The notes beneath the pieces are model-generated. The model had not been told where the DNA came from. It made no database searches and saw only the letters and a list, made by a program, of their open reading frames with translations. The translations under genes and the position numbers were made by a program. From Bradyrhizobium sp. (lineage in GTDB: Bacteria > Pseudomonadota > Alphaproteobacteria > Rhizobiales > Xanthobacteraceae), in assembly GCA_021732175.1 (NCBI GenBank), contig JAKFVP010000106.1, positions 1 through 47,801 of the forward strand: a DNA stretch of 47,801 bases. Direction: 5' to 3'. The number at the start of each line of letters is the position of its first letter. The stretch's first letter is position 1. Positions 17,973-26,337 of the stretch are shown here, piece after piece.

Positions 17973-20462
17973 ATGCGTAACGAGCAGCAGACACTTGATC
18001 GGGCGCTTTCCCTGCATAACAAAGGGGATCTCGCGGCCGCCGCCAAATTGTATCGTCGTATCATAGACCAGAATCCCAACAACCTCGACGCGTTACATTT
18101 TCTGGGTGTCACCGAGGCCGCGGCGGGGAACATCGGTCGCGCGAAGTCGCTGATGGACCGCTCGCTGCGGTCTACCCCGATGAACCTGCAGTTCGTCGAG
18201 AACTACGCGGCGATTTTGCACCGGGCCGGCGAGCACGATGCCGCGATCAGACTGTGCCAGCAGGGCCTTCAGTCCGCTCCCGCCAGCGCGGTGTTGTTGC
18301 ATGCGAGCGCCGCGGCGCTATTGGCGCAAGGCCGTCATGCGGAGGCGATCGCACAACTGACGCGCCTTCTGCTGCACCACCCCAGCCATTTCCCGGCACA
18401 CTTCATGCTGGCGTCCGCACTTGCCAAGACCAGGCAACACGAAGCGGCGCTCGCGTCATACGACGCGGCATTGCGGCTGAACCCGCAACTCGCCGAGGCT
18501 CACCTCGACAAGGGCACCATTCACTTCACCGACCGCCGCTATCACGACGCCATCGCGGCCTATAACAAGGCCTTGGCGATACGGCCCCGCTTCGCAGAGG
18601 CGTGGCTTGGGCGCGGCTACGCCCTGATCCAGCTCGCGCGCCCCGACGAGGCATTAGCGGCCATGGAGAAGGCCCTGTCGCTCCGACCCGACTTCGCCGA
18701 AGCATGGGTCGGCCGCGGCAATGCGCTTCTTGATCTCGATCGCCTGCAGGAGGCTGCAGCGGCCTACGACCGCGCCCTCGCTATCCGGCCCGAGTACGCC
18801 GCGGCATGGTCGGGGCACGGCAATGTCCTCGCTCGATCGGGACAACATCGCGACGCGCAAAGTGCCTTCGATCGGGCGCTCACCGCCGATTCTGCTTGCG
18901 CCGAGGCGTGGCTCGGTCGCGGGATGTTGTCGCTTTCGCTCGGCCATCATGATGACGCTCGCGCCGCCATCGATAGAGCCGTTGCGCTGAATCCGGGCAC
19001 GGCGAACGCATGGCTGGCGCGCGGCCAGGTGTCCTATCTCGAGAAGCGTTATGACGAAGCCCTGGCCGACTGGAACAAGGTGCTCGCTCTCAATCCCGAT
19101 GCGCCCGGTGTGGCCGCTGCATGCTTGCGTGTCAGAATGCACCATTGCGATTGGTCGGATTTCGAGGCCGCCTGTGCATCCGTGAGATCGTCGGTCCGGG
19201 ACGAAAAGCTCGTCGCGCCATTCATGCTCGCCGCCATCCCCTCGACGGCGGCCGAGCAACTCCGGTGTGCCCGTCGATGGATCGAGACCAATTTTCCCGC
19301 GGCCCGCGATCTGGTCTGGCGCGGGCAGCGCCGCAACCGCGCACGCGTTCATGTCGCCTATCTCTCTGCGGATTTCCATGAACACGCGACGTCGCGATTG
19401 ATGGCGGGCGTATTCGAGCATCACGACAAGTCACGTTTCGAGTTCACCGCCATCTCCGTGGGCCCGAACGACAAATCGGACATGCGGCGGCGGGTCGAAG
19501 CATCGTTCGATCGCTTCGTCGACGCGAGGCCGCTCGGGGACGACCAGATTGCGGACCGGATCAAGGCTCTGGAGGTCGACGTTCTGATCGACTTGAAAGG
19601 GTACACGCAGGACGCCAGAACCGGGGTTCTTGCCAGGCGCCCTGCTCCGATCCAGGTGAATTATCTCGGCTTTCCCGGCACCATTGGCGCCGGCTTCATC
19701 GACTACATTATCGCCGATCGGCACGTTATTCCCGAGCATGCCTACGATTGCTATGCCGAGAAGGTGGTGTGGCTCCCGGACAGTTATCAGGCGAATGATC
19801 GGCATCGTGCGATCGCGGATGCGCCGGCGGTTCGCGCGGAGCATGGGCTGCCGGAGAATGCGTTCGTCTTCTGCTGCTTCAACGACAACTACAAGATCAC
19901 GCCGGATGTCTTTTCTTGCTGGATGCGGATTCTCGGCGCGGTCGAGAACAGCGTGCTTTGGCTCTTCGAGGAAAATCCGACTGCGTCGAGCAACCTGCGC
20001 CGGGAGGCCGCTGCTAGAGGCGTCGCGCCGCAACGGCTGGTGTTCGCGCTCCGGCTGCCCAACGCCGAGCACCTGGCGCGGCATCGCTGCGCCGATCTAT
20101 TCCTCGATACGCTTCCCTACGGCGCGCATACAACGGGCAGCGACGCACTATGGTGCGGCGTTCCGATCGTGACCTGTCTCGGCGATACGTTCGCCGCCCG
20201 CGTTGGGGCCAGCCTGCTGAACGCGATTGACCTGCCGGAACTGGTCACGACCACACTTGCCGGGTACGAGGAACTGGCGATCGGTTTGGCAAGAGACCCC
20301 GCCAAACTCGCTGGCCTGAAGGCCCGGCTTGCCTGCCACCGACTGACGACGCCGCTGTTCGATACGGCGCGATTTGCGAGGCATCTCGAGAGCGCATACG
20401 CGCTCATGATGGAACGTCACCGGGCAGGCCTGCCTCCCGACCATATTTGCGTTCCAGCATGA
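17973..20462 (+). CDS. TPR protein with O-GlcNAc-transferase-like (GT41) C-terminal domain
   Basis: An 829-residue cytoplasmic protein. Residues 1-400 are about eleven tetratricopeptide repeats (many units of the type AIRPRFAEAWLGRGYAL). Residues about 450-810 match the GT41 SPINDLY/OGT domain: VAYLSADFHEHATSRL (around 468), DLKGYTQDARTGVLARRPAPIQV (from about 540), LGFPGTIGAGFIDYIIAD, FCCFNDNYKITPDVF, and DTLPYGAHTTGSDALWCGVP near 710. It should transfer a sugar, classically GlcNAc, to Ser/Thr of proteins. Whether its target is a cell protein or a polymer of this locus is unknown; the Ser/Thr-rich repeat proteins at 34940 and 36788 are speculative candidates. The ATG follows GGACGGGCGGCG. 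Its stop overlaps the next gene's start (ATGA). Confidence 0.93.
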   Translation: MRNEQQTLDRALSLHNKGDLAAAAKLYRRIIDQNPNNLDALHFLGVTEAAAGNIGRAKSLMDRSLRSTPMNLQFVENYAAILHRAGEHDAAIRLCQQGLQSAPASAVLLHASAAALLAQGRHAEAIAQLTRLLLHHPSHFPAHFMLASALAKTRQHEAALASYDAALRLNPQLAEAHLDKGTIHFTDRRYHDAIAAYNKALAIRPRFAEAWLGRGYALIQLARPDEALAAMEKALSLRPDFAEAWVGRGNALLDLDRLQEAAAAYDRALAIRPEYAAAWSGHGNVLARSGQHRDAQSAFDRALTADSACAEAWLGRGMLSLSLGHHDDARAAIDRAVALNPGTANAWLARGQVSYLEKRYDEALADWNKVLALNPDAPGVAAACLRVRMHHCDWSDFEAACASVRSSVRDEKLVAPFMLAAIPSTAAEQLRCARRWIETNFPAARDLVWRGQRRNRARVHVAYLSADFHEHATSRLMAGVFEHHDKSRFEFTAISVGPNDKSDMRRRVEASFDRFVDARPLGDDQIADRIKALEVDVLIDLKGYTQDARTGVLARRPAPIQVNYLGFPGTIGAGFIDYIIADRHVIPEHAYDCYAEKVVWLPDSYQANDRHRAIADAPAVRAEHGLPENAFVFCCFNDNYKITPDVFSCWMRILGAVENSVLWLFEENPTASSNLRREAAARGVAPQRLVFALRLPNAEHLARHRCADLFLDTLPYGAHTTGSDALWCGVPIVTCLGDTFAARVGASLLNAIDLPELVTTTLAGYEELAIGLARDPAKLAGLKARLACHRLTTPLFDTARFARHLESAYALMMERHRAGLPPDHICVPA

Positions 20463-21679
20463 ACCTGCGTCATCGCCGAGCTCAACCCGGAATCGCGGGA
20501 TCGATTGCATTCTGGGCCTGGTGCGCGCTCGTAAGCTACCCGATGATCAACGACAGCTACGACCTCGCCGAGCTTGTTCATGAATTCGCGAGTAGCCGGA
20601 CCGCTTTGATTGGCCAGGCTAGCGGCCTGCTGATGTTCCTGGCAACGGTTTGCATCGCCTATCCTTCGCGCCTTCGATCGGCCATTGGCAACCTGAACAC
20701 GGCGCAGCTCGCCATTCTGCTCATTGTCTGCATATCATTCGCGCTCCAGCTACACGGTCAGGAGATGGCCGCGCTGATTGGGATCTTCTACACGGTTTTG
20801 CTGCTGGTCACGGTGCTGGCGCTCTCTGTTCTATGGACACTTGATCCCAATGATTTCGAAAGATGCGTCGGCGTGGCGTCCATCATCCTGTGCATGTTCG
20901 GCATTTCGGCGATCGCGATTCTGGGGTGGCCAAACGGTCGAAACATCGGCGGCATCCAGCCGAACCTCTTTGCCGCGCCTTTGTTTGCGGCGTTCATCTT
21001 TGCGCAGTTCCGCCCGGGCATCCTCGGAATCCTCGTGCGCGTCCTGAGCTTCGGGATGATCGCACTCGTAAGTTCGCGCTTTGCCCTGATCGGTTGTGTT
21101 GCCGCATTCGTGTTGTGCGAGCTTACCTTCAACTCAAGGAGCCACTGGAATATTCCGGCGCTAATCGGTGCCCTGGCCGCCGGGGCCCTGTTTTCATCAG
21201 AGGTCGTCGGCGTGCTGGGGCTTGACGATTCGACCCGGGGCCTCTCCTCGGGCTTCTCGGGAAGAGACGAATACTGGCATGGCGCCCTCGCAGCGATCGC
21301 AGACAATCCGCTCGGCATCGGATTCAAGCGCGCGGTCGGCGACGAGTCGGGCCACAACGGCTATTTGAAGACCCTCCTGGAGTTCGGTGTCGTCGGAGGC
21401 GGCTTGATGATTCTGCTGCTCGCGTGCAGCATTGTCACGGCCGGCATTGAAGCAATCGAACGCTCGGGAAAGACCCGGCAGCAACACCGATTTGCGTGTG
21501 CCCGGTTTGGCGGACTTGTCGCCCTGTCGTTTGGCGCGTTCTTTCAACCGCAGTTGCTCAGCCTCGGCGATACGTTCGGAGTAACGCTTCTGTTCTTGCT
21601 GTTCAAACCAAGGGCGAAATGGAGAACCGTTGCGAAGCCGATTGCGATGACGGCACCCGTACCAGTGCATCGCTCCTGA
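20459..21679 (+). CDS. O-antigen ligase/polymerase-like membrane protein (Wzy/WaaL)
   Basis: A 406-residue multi-pass membrane protein with about ten segments. The Wzy_C-type region includes SSRFALIGCVAAFVL, SGFSGRDEYWHGAL (about 265-278), NPLGIGFKRAVGDESGHNGYLKTLLEFGVVG (about 285-315, with the family's HN-x-YL element) and LSLGDTFGVTLLFLLF. Such proteins polymerise lipid-linked repeats (Wzy) or join polymer to lipid A core (WaaL); sequence alone does not decide, but a Wzy role fits the nearby flippase. ATG 20459 overlaps the OGT stop in an ATGA arrangement, so the two genes are translationally coupled. Confidence 0.85.
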   Translation: MNLRHRRAQPGIAGSIAFWAWCALVSYPMINDSYDLAELVHEFASSRTALIGQASGLLMFLATVCIAYPSRLRSAIGNLNTAQLAILLIVCISFALQLHGQEMAALIGIFYTVLLLVTVLALSVLWTLDPNDFERCVGVASIILCMFGISAIAILGWPNGRNIGGIQPNLFAAPLFAAFIFAQFRPGILGILVRVLSFGMIALVSSRFALIGCVAAFVLCELTFNSRSHWNIPALIGALAAGALFSSEVVGVLGLDDSTRGLSSGFSGRDEYWHGALAAIADNPLGIGFKRAVGDESGHNGYLKTLLEFGVVGGGLMILLLACSIVTAGIEAIERSGKTRQQHRFACARFGGLVALSFGAFFQPQLLSLGDTFGVTLLFLLFKPRAKWRTVAKPIAMTAPVPVHRS

Positions 21680-21743
21680 GAGAACGCCTGAGCCCAGGGA
21701 GGTGCGGGTCCGGAAGTCTCAAACCGCCATGCATATCCAGCGT

Positions 21744-22301
21744 TCACCTTGAGCCTTGCCGCTGGGCAGAGACACCCAGGACAACGCGAAGTTTGCCGCC
21801 CTCCGCGGAACCTGACGGCGCCTGCACTGCCAGTTCCTCGACGAACAAAAACGGCATGCCTGCCTCGAGATCATACAGAAGCGGCTGCAGGCGTGCAGGA
21901 TCAATCTCAAAAACCGACGTCGCTGTGACAAAGCCTGTCTTGGACATGGGTCCCTTGAGGTCGACCTGCGACGACAAGGTATTGCCGTTCGCCCGCCGCG
22001 TGGCCGCCGTCACGCGTTGCAGCAGCGCTGCGCCTGCGACCGAAACGGTCGTTCCTTCGAGAAATGGTGAGCCGGTGGGGATACCGGCATCCGCTGCAAC
22101 CGCCGGCGTACGGGCGGGACCGCGAACCTCGATCTGGTGCAGGATCTCCGAGGCAGCCACGACGGCATCGCGCCGCTGCAGAACCTGAAGCGCGTTGTCC
22201 ATTGCGATGAACGCGAACGCAACGATCAGCGCGAAATAGCTGATGACCGCAGCCAGTGGAAAACGTGCAAGGAGCGCTTCGATCCGTTGCTTGTTCATCA
22301 T
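21744..22301 (-). CDS. gspM: Type II secretion protein GspM (PilO-like, subtype b)
   Basis: A 185-residue bitopic inner membrane protein: short cytoplasmic start, one helix (about 17-35, AAVISYFALIVAFAFIAM), a coiled segment, then a ferredoxin-like periplasmic domain (PTGSPFLEGTTVSVAGAALL onward). This form belongs to the GspMb group found in alphaproteobacteria and relatives. It works with GspL to link the pseudopilus platform to the GspE ATPase. It is last in the gsp operon; its start overlaps the gspL stop by 4 bp. Confidence 0.85.
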   Translation of the reverse strand: MMNKQRIEALLARFPLAAVISYFALIVAFAFIAMDNALQVLQRRDAVVAASEILHQIEVRGPARTPAVAADAGIPTGSPFLEGTTVSVAGAALLQRVTAATRRANGNTLSSQVDLKGPMSKTGFVTATSVFEIDPARLQPLLYDLEAGMPFLFVEELAVQAPSGSAEGGKLRVVLGVSAQRQGSR

Positions 22302-23371
22302 GTGCCAAGTCCAAAATGCGGCTTGAGTCTGGCCTCGATGTGGAAACGCTCTCCCGGCTCGTTGGCCGTTCGCGTGGTCGGCGCAAAGAACCCGGCACTC
22401 AAGAAGTGCGGCGACTGTTCCAGAATTTGAATCAGCGAGGGGGCGTCGCGGGTGACGCCCACGATCTGCAGCTTGTCTCCCTCCAATCGTACTTCGGTCG
22501 CATAGGTATGTTCAGGCAGTAACGCAGACAGCGCTTCGATGACCAACACGCTGGACCGTGTGGTCTGCTTGCGACGGACAAGAAGTTCGAGCTGTGAACT
22601 GCCCTGGCCTGCCTGGTTGCCTCGCAGGATCGCCCGCCGTTCAGCGATCCGCCGTTGAATCTGCTGGTGCTCTGCATCGTAGGAGTCAGCGATGAACCCG
22701 CCTGCGCCAATCGACAGCGCCGCCAACAGCGCCGTCAATGCCAACCCGACGACCAGAGCAAGCCGCACACGGCCGAAGCCCGTCTGCCCCGCGGCTCGCT
22801 CGTCATGGAAGCTGATCCTGTCCTGCTCCAATGTCACGGTCGAAATCTCGACGCCGGCGGCGCCCAGGCTGGAGAATGCCTGCGCGAACGAATCCACTGC
22901 CGCGCGCCCGGTTGCCACAACAGTCATCGCAATGCGTTCGCCGGCGACCTCGCGCGGACGAGTCCAACGATAGACCGCATCGGCTGCGTTCCAGGGTGTA
23001 AGCCGGTCGATCTGCGCTCGAATGATCCCATCGAGGAACTCTGCCGCCCGACTCGGCAGTTCAAGCGGACGCGAGACAAAACGGGACGGTAGCAACACCA
23101 GGTCGACCACCCCACCCCGAACCGCGGCTGCCCACTCCGGCGAGAGTGGACTGCCTAATGCGCCATTCGCCAGGTCGACACGACACGGAGGCAGATTGCC
23201 GTCTCCTGCCCTCGTCCTTGGCGCGAGCCGCATGGTGAAGACGCCCTCTTCATCTTCGACGACCTCGATGCGGCGAACCGGTTTGGCGTTTGCCAGCGGG
23301 ATGCTCACGACACGGGCGATGGAATCGATCCACAAGGAGAATGCCGTTGCTATGTCGGCAAGAACGCTCAT
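22298..23371 (-). CDS. gspL: Type II secretion protein GspL (PilM/PilN-like)
   Basis: A 357-residue protein. Residues 1-200 form an actin-like (PilM-type) cytoplasmic domain that would bind GspE (LVLLPSRFVSRPLELPSRA, TVVATGRAAVDSFA). A transmembrane helix lies at about 208-230 (LALVVGLALTALLAALSIGAG). The PilN-like periplasmic domain follows (LLVRRKQTTRSSVLVIEALSALLPEHTY). The whole is the usual GspL layout. It overlaps gspK upstream and gspM downstream by 4 bp each. Confidence 0.9.
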   Translation of the reverse strand: MSVLADIATAFSLWIDSIARVVSIPLANAKPVRRIEVVEDEEGVFTMRLAPRTRAGDGNLPPCRVDLANGALGSPLSPEWAAAVRGGVVDLVLLPSRFVSRPLELPSRAAEFLDGIIRAQIDRLTPWNAADAVYRWTRPREVAGERIAMTVVATGRAAVDSFAQAFSSLGAAGVEISTVTLEQDRISFHDERAAGQTGFGRVRLALVVGLALTALLAALSIGAGGFIADSYDAEHQQIQRRIAERRAILRGNQAGQGSSQLELLVRRKQTTRSSVLVIEALSALLPEHTYATEVRLEGDKLQIVGVTRDAPSLIQILEQSPHFLSAGFFAPTTRTANEPGERFHIEARLKPHFGLGT

Positions 23372-24309
23372 CGGGTCTCTGCCGCTCGCTGCAGCTCTCC
23401 CTGGTCAACCTCGTCCCGCCAGACAAAGATCCGATAGATTTCCTTCTCGCCGGGTCCCAGAATCAGGATGACCCCTTCCGGCCTGCTTTGCCGGCCGTCG
23501 GGAAGCGTGATGCGCATGCGAACCCGGTAGGCATCGCTGCCGGACACCGTTGCACCCGGCTGTCTGCCGCCCAAAGCACCGAGGACGAACTCGGGGTTAT
23601 CCGGTGGCAACGAGTCGCGCGCGTTCAGGAATGCGTCGAGTCTCCCCGGCGTCATGCCAGGCAGCGCAGCCAGGACTTCCGGAGCGGCATCCAGCACGTT
23701 GACTTCAGCGATACCGCTATAGATCGTCACAAATGGCAGCGCGCGTTCAACGATCGCTGCCGGCACGCCCAGCACCAGTGAGAGTTCTTCGACACTGTTG
23801 AAAGGCGCGCGGCGCGGCAAGTACGTCAGTCCGGCGGTGCGATATAGTTGTTCCTCCTCGTCCGGCGCGTTCGGCTTCGGCGCGCTTCGCCATGCGACGA
23901 CTCGAGCGGCAAATTGGCCGGCTTCCTCGGGCGAAACGCCGAGCGCCGCGAACAATCCGGCGATCATGGCAGGTGTTGCCATGTTGAGGTTGATACGGGC
24001 GTTCTCCGACATGTACTCGACGACCACGCTGGAATTCGCCATTCTGAAGCTGAAGCCGCCATGCGTCGAACGACGGACCGTTGCGGGGGTGGACAGCTCG
24101 TAGGCTGCGAGCTCGATACCCGCCGTGGCGAGCAGCTCAGACTGCGTTGTCGCATCAAGCGCGGTGAGCGCTACGGCCGATTGGCTTATATAGGCCGACG
24201 CGACAGAGGCGAGTCCGGCCAGCGCGGCAAGCAGCCATAGCGCGGCAACCACAATGAATCCCCGGTCAAAATATCCCGGCGACTCACGAGTTGAAGCGAT
24301 ATTGATCAT
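23368..24309 (-). CDS. gspK: Type II secretion minor pseudopilin GspK
   Basis: A 313-residue minor pseudopilin. The leader ends before FIVVAALWLLAALAGLASVA (about 18-37), with Gly at position -1 as needed for the prepilin peptidase. As in GspK generally, the position-5 Glu typical of pilins is absent, fitting a tip subunit. The large alpha-helical insert carries NLNMATPAMIAGLFAALGV and PFNSVEELSLVLG. It caps the pseudopilus with GspI and GspJ. Overlaps of 4 bp with gspJ and gspL indicate tight coupling. Confidence 0.9.
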   Translation of the reverse strand: MINIASTRESPGYFDRGFIVVAALWLLAALAGLASVASAYISQSAVALTALDATTQSELLATAGIELAAYELSTPATVRRSTHGGFSFRMANSSVVVEYMSENARINLNMATPAMIAGLFAALGVSPEEAGQFAARVVAWRSAPKPNAPDEEEQLYRTAGLTYLPRRAPFNSVEELSLVLGVPAAIVERALPFVTIYSGIAEVNVLDAAPEVLAALPGMTPGRLDAFLNARDSLPPDNPEFVLGALGGRQPGATVSGSDAYRVRMRITLPDGRQSRPEGVILILGPGEKEIYRIFVWRDEVDQGELQRAAETR

Positions 24310-25013
24310 CTCACCGTCCGTGCATTGTTCGGCTGCAACTGAGCCTCCTCGCTACGTGTTTCATTGGCCGGATCGGGCTGCGGTGCTCTGATGTCGGCGG
24401 AGACCCTGGTCGCAGTGGAGAACACAAGCCCACGCTCGGCGGTCCGGACGTCGAAGCGAACGGCCGCAGGCAATGCGCCGGAGTTGCGCCAGTCGCTCCT
24501 CCATGCACCGTCGGGCCCGGCATATGCAAAGGACAGACGAAATGGCGTGCGCAAGAGGACGACCGGGTCAGCAAACGGAACCGGATCGATCGCGTCATCT
24601 CCGGACGGAAGCGGGACAAATGGCGCGCGCACTCGCACCAGCGCCGAGCCGCGACTGTCGGTCATTTCAGCGATCCTGACGATCTCAAGTCCCGGGCGGC
24701 TGTTCGGGCCGAGCACCGGGCGCACGAATGTGACGGTCTTTTCAGCACCCCGGAAAAGAGGAACATTCCTCGATCTGTTCGCAGCCACATATTCGGCCGC
24801 CGACAGATCCGCTGCCAGGCGATTGAGCGCGATAGCCACTTGTTCGTTCTGCTGGACCTGAATCAAGCCGCGTGCCCAGTTAGGCAGCCACTGCGCCGTC
24901 ACCGTACCGAGCGCACCCAGTATCAATCCCATCAATGCGATTGCGACCAGGGCCTCAAACATGGTGAAGCCTGCATCCGTGCGCTCGGCCGGCGGGATTG
25001 GCGGCTTCGTCAA
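24306..25013 (-). CDS. gspJ: Type II secretion minor pseudopilin GspJ
   Basis: A 235-residue pseudopilin precursor. The class III leader ends AG, then FTMFEALVAIALMGLILGALG with Glu at position 5 of the mature protein. The soluble part (VAIALNRLAADLSAAEYV, FRLSFAYAGPDGAWRSDW) is typical of GspJ. It is part of the tip complex with GspI and GspK and is processed by the prepilin peptidase encoded at 32485. It overlaps gspI and gspK by 4 bp each. Confidence 0.9.
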   Translation of the reverse strand: MTKPPIPPAERTDAGFTMFEALVAIALMGLILGALGTVTAQWLPNWARGLIQVQQNEQVAIALNRLAADLSAAEYVAANRSRNVPLFRGAEKTVTFVRPVLGPNSRPGLEIVRIAEMTDSRGSALVRVRAPFVPLPSGDDAIDPVPFADPVVLLRTPFRLSFAYAGPDGAWRSDWRNSGALPAAVRFDVRTAERGLVFSTATRVSADIRAPQPDPANETRSEEAQLQPNNARTVR

Positions 25014-25402
25014 CGATCGCCCCTGCTTTGCAAACGCACCGTCTCAAATGAGGCGATTGCGCCGGACGGCGATCGCACGCGCAGCTCAACGCGCTGCGGA
25101 ATGAACCGCGATTCCCCGACCAGCGGGCCTCCTCCGACGAACGGCGATATGCGCATCTGCCAACGATGACCCGAAACTTCGCCAGCCAGGCTACCGGGGA
25201 CAGGTTCGCCGCCGCGTGGCAGACCCGCTACGATCAGCTGAGCTGTTCGCATCAATGCGACGTGTTGCTCGAGATTCCGCGCGCCGCGTACGTTCGCGGC
25301 GACGAGTGATCCGATCGCAGCGAGTGCAACCGTCACCAGGGCGAGCGCGACGACGGCCTCGATCATCGTGAAGCCACCCTCACCGCTCTCCTCACAGGCC
25401 AT
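25010..25402 (-). CDS. gspI: Type II secretion minor pseudopilin GspI
   Basis: A 130-residue pseudopilin. Its leader MACEESGEGG is followed by FTMIEAVVALALVTVALAAIG with Glu at position 5. The remainder includes NVRGARNLEQHVALMRTAQLI and GHRWQMRISPF, as in GspI. ATG 25402 is preferred over an upstream TTG at 25414 because the leader is then of normal length; both lie inside the end of gspH. It overlaps gspJ by 4 bp. Confidence 0.88.
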   Translation of the reverse strand: MACEESGEGGFTMIEAVVALALVTVALAAIGSLVAANVRGARNLEQHVALMRTAQLIVAGLPRGGEPVPGSLAGEVSGHRWQMRISPFVGGGPLVGESRFIPQRVELRVRSPSGAIASFETVRLQSRGDR

Positions 25403-25904
25403 TCTCCGCGACAATTTCCACCGCTCCTGTCAGCCAGTTCACCCGTACTTCGTATCCAATGTCGAATCGCGTCAGCCGTATCATCCCGCCACAGGACATG
25501 CCGGTCGAAAAGAAGGTGATCGCCGAGTGCACCGGCCGACCATTGCAGCGCTGCGGCAGAACCGCATCGAACACCACATCGTCCGGAACTCTGACGAAGC
25601 GCGCGTTCGATCCCGACCTGACAGTTCGCCCGCGCGCGTCCACCACCGCCTCGATCGACCCCCGGCGTCCGATTGCCGCATTTCGGTCGGCTTTGAGCAG
25701 CGTCGCAACTTCAACCGCGTGTGCCTCCAATTGCGTGCGCGACGTCGCCATCGGCACGCGCGGAAGCGCGATGGCGGCCAGCAGAGCAACCATGGCCAGC
25801 ACACAGACCATCTCCAGGAGGCTGAAGCCTGCTTCCGCGCTCCCGACGCTAGTTCTGCGTGGAAGCGAGATCGGTGGCCGTTCCCGTGCCTCCTTCCTGT
25901 CCAT
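25392..25904 (-). CDS. gspH: Type II secretion minor pseudopilin GspH
   Basis: About 170 residues. A leader of about 26 residues from the ATG at 25904 ends AG, followed by FSLLEMVCVLAMVALLAAIALP with Glu at position 5. The soluble domain contains LEAHAVEVATLLKADRNAAI and ends ITFFSTGMSCGGMIRL, typical of GspH. The start lies inside gspG (56-bp overlap), which is larger than elsewhere in the operon; an ATG at 25961 would overlap even more. It is a minor subunit between the pseudopilus shaft and its tip. Confidence 0.86.
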   Translation of the reverse strand: MDRKEARERPPISLPRRTSVGSAEAGFSLLEMVCVLAMVALLAAIALPRVPMATSRTQLEAHAVEVATLLKADRNAAIGRRGSIEAVVDARGRTVRSGSNARFVRVPDDVVFDAVLPQRCNGRPVHSAITFFSTGMSCGGMIRLTRFDIGYEVRVNWLTGAVEIVAENGL

Positions 25905-26337
25905 CGGATCCGAGCGAACGGATTTCGTAGGGAGCCTGCTCTCCGGGCTGCTTGTAGACATAAGGGTTGCCCCATGGGTCGTTGGGAACCGTCGCGCCTT
26001 TGACATACGGTCCGTTCCACGCCGCTATTCCGCTGACCGGGCGCACCAGCGCGGCCAGCCCCTCTGAAGTCGATGGAAATCGGCCGGCGTCGAGGTAGAA
26101 CAGGTCGAGCGCACTGCTCAAACTCTGGATCTGGATTTTTGCAGCCTTTACGCGCGACTCGGTCAGATAGTTGAGCACCCGAGGGCCTACCAGCGCCATG
26201 ATCATGCCGATGATGGTGATGACGACGAGCATCTCCACCAGCGTGAACCCGTCCTGACCTGCGTTCCCGCGGCGTCCACGAGACGATCGAGCGACCTTGA
26301 TGGCATCGAATATCATAGTGGTGTTCCCGTTCTTCAT
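25849..26337 (-). CDS. gspG: Type II secretion major pseudopilin GspG
   Basis: A 162-residue major pseudopilin. Leader ends DG, then FTLVEMLVVITIIGMIMALVG with Glu at position 5. The C-terminal GspG signature is clear: YLDAGRFPSTSEGLAAL, then WNGPYVKG, PNDPWGNPYVY and LGSDGQEGG, the loop that binds calcium in the family. ATG 26337 overlaps the gspF stop; ATG 26316 (MIFDAIK) is an alternative that shortens the leader. It forms the shaft of the pseudopilus. Confidence 0.94.
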   Translation of the reverse strand: MKNGNTTMIFDAIKVARSSRGRRGNAGQDGFTLVEMLVVITIIGMIMALVGPRVLNYLTESRVKAAKIQIQSLSSALDLFYLDAGRFPSTSEGLAALVRPVSGIAAWNGPYVKGATVPNDPWGNPYVYKQPGEQAPYEIRSLGSDGQEGGTGTATDLASTQN

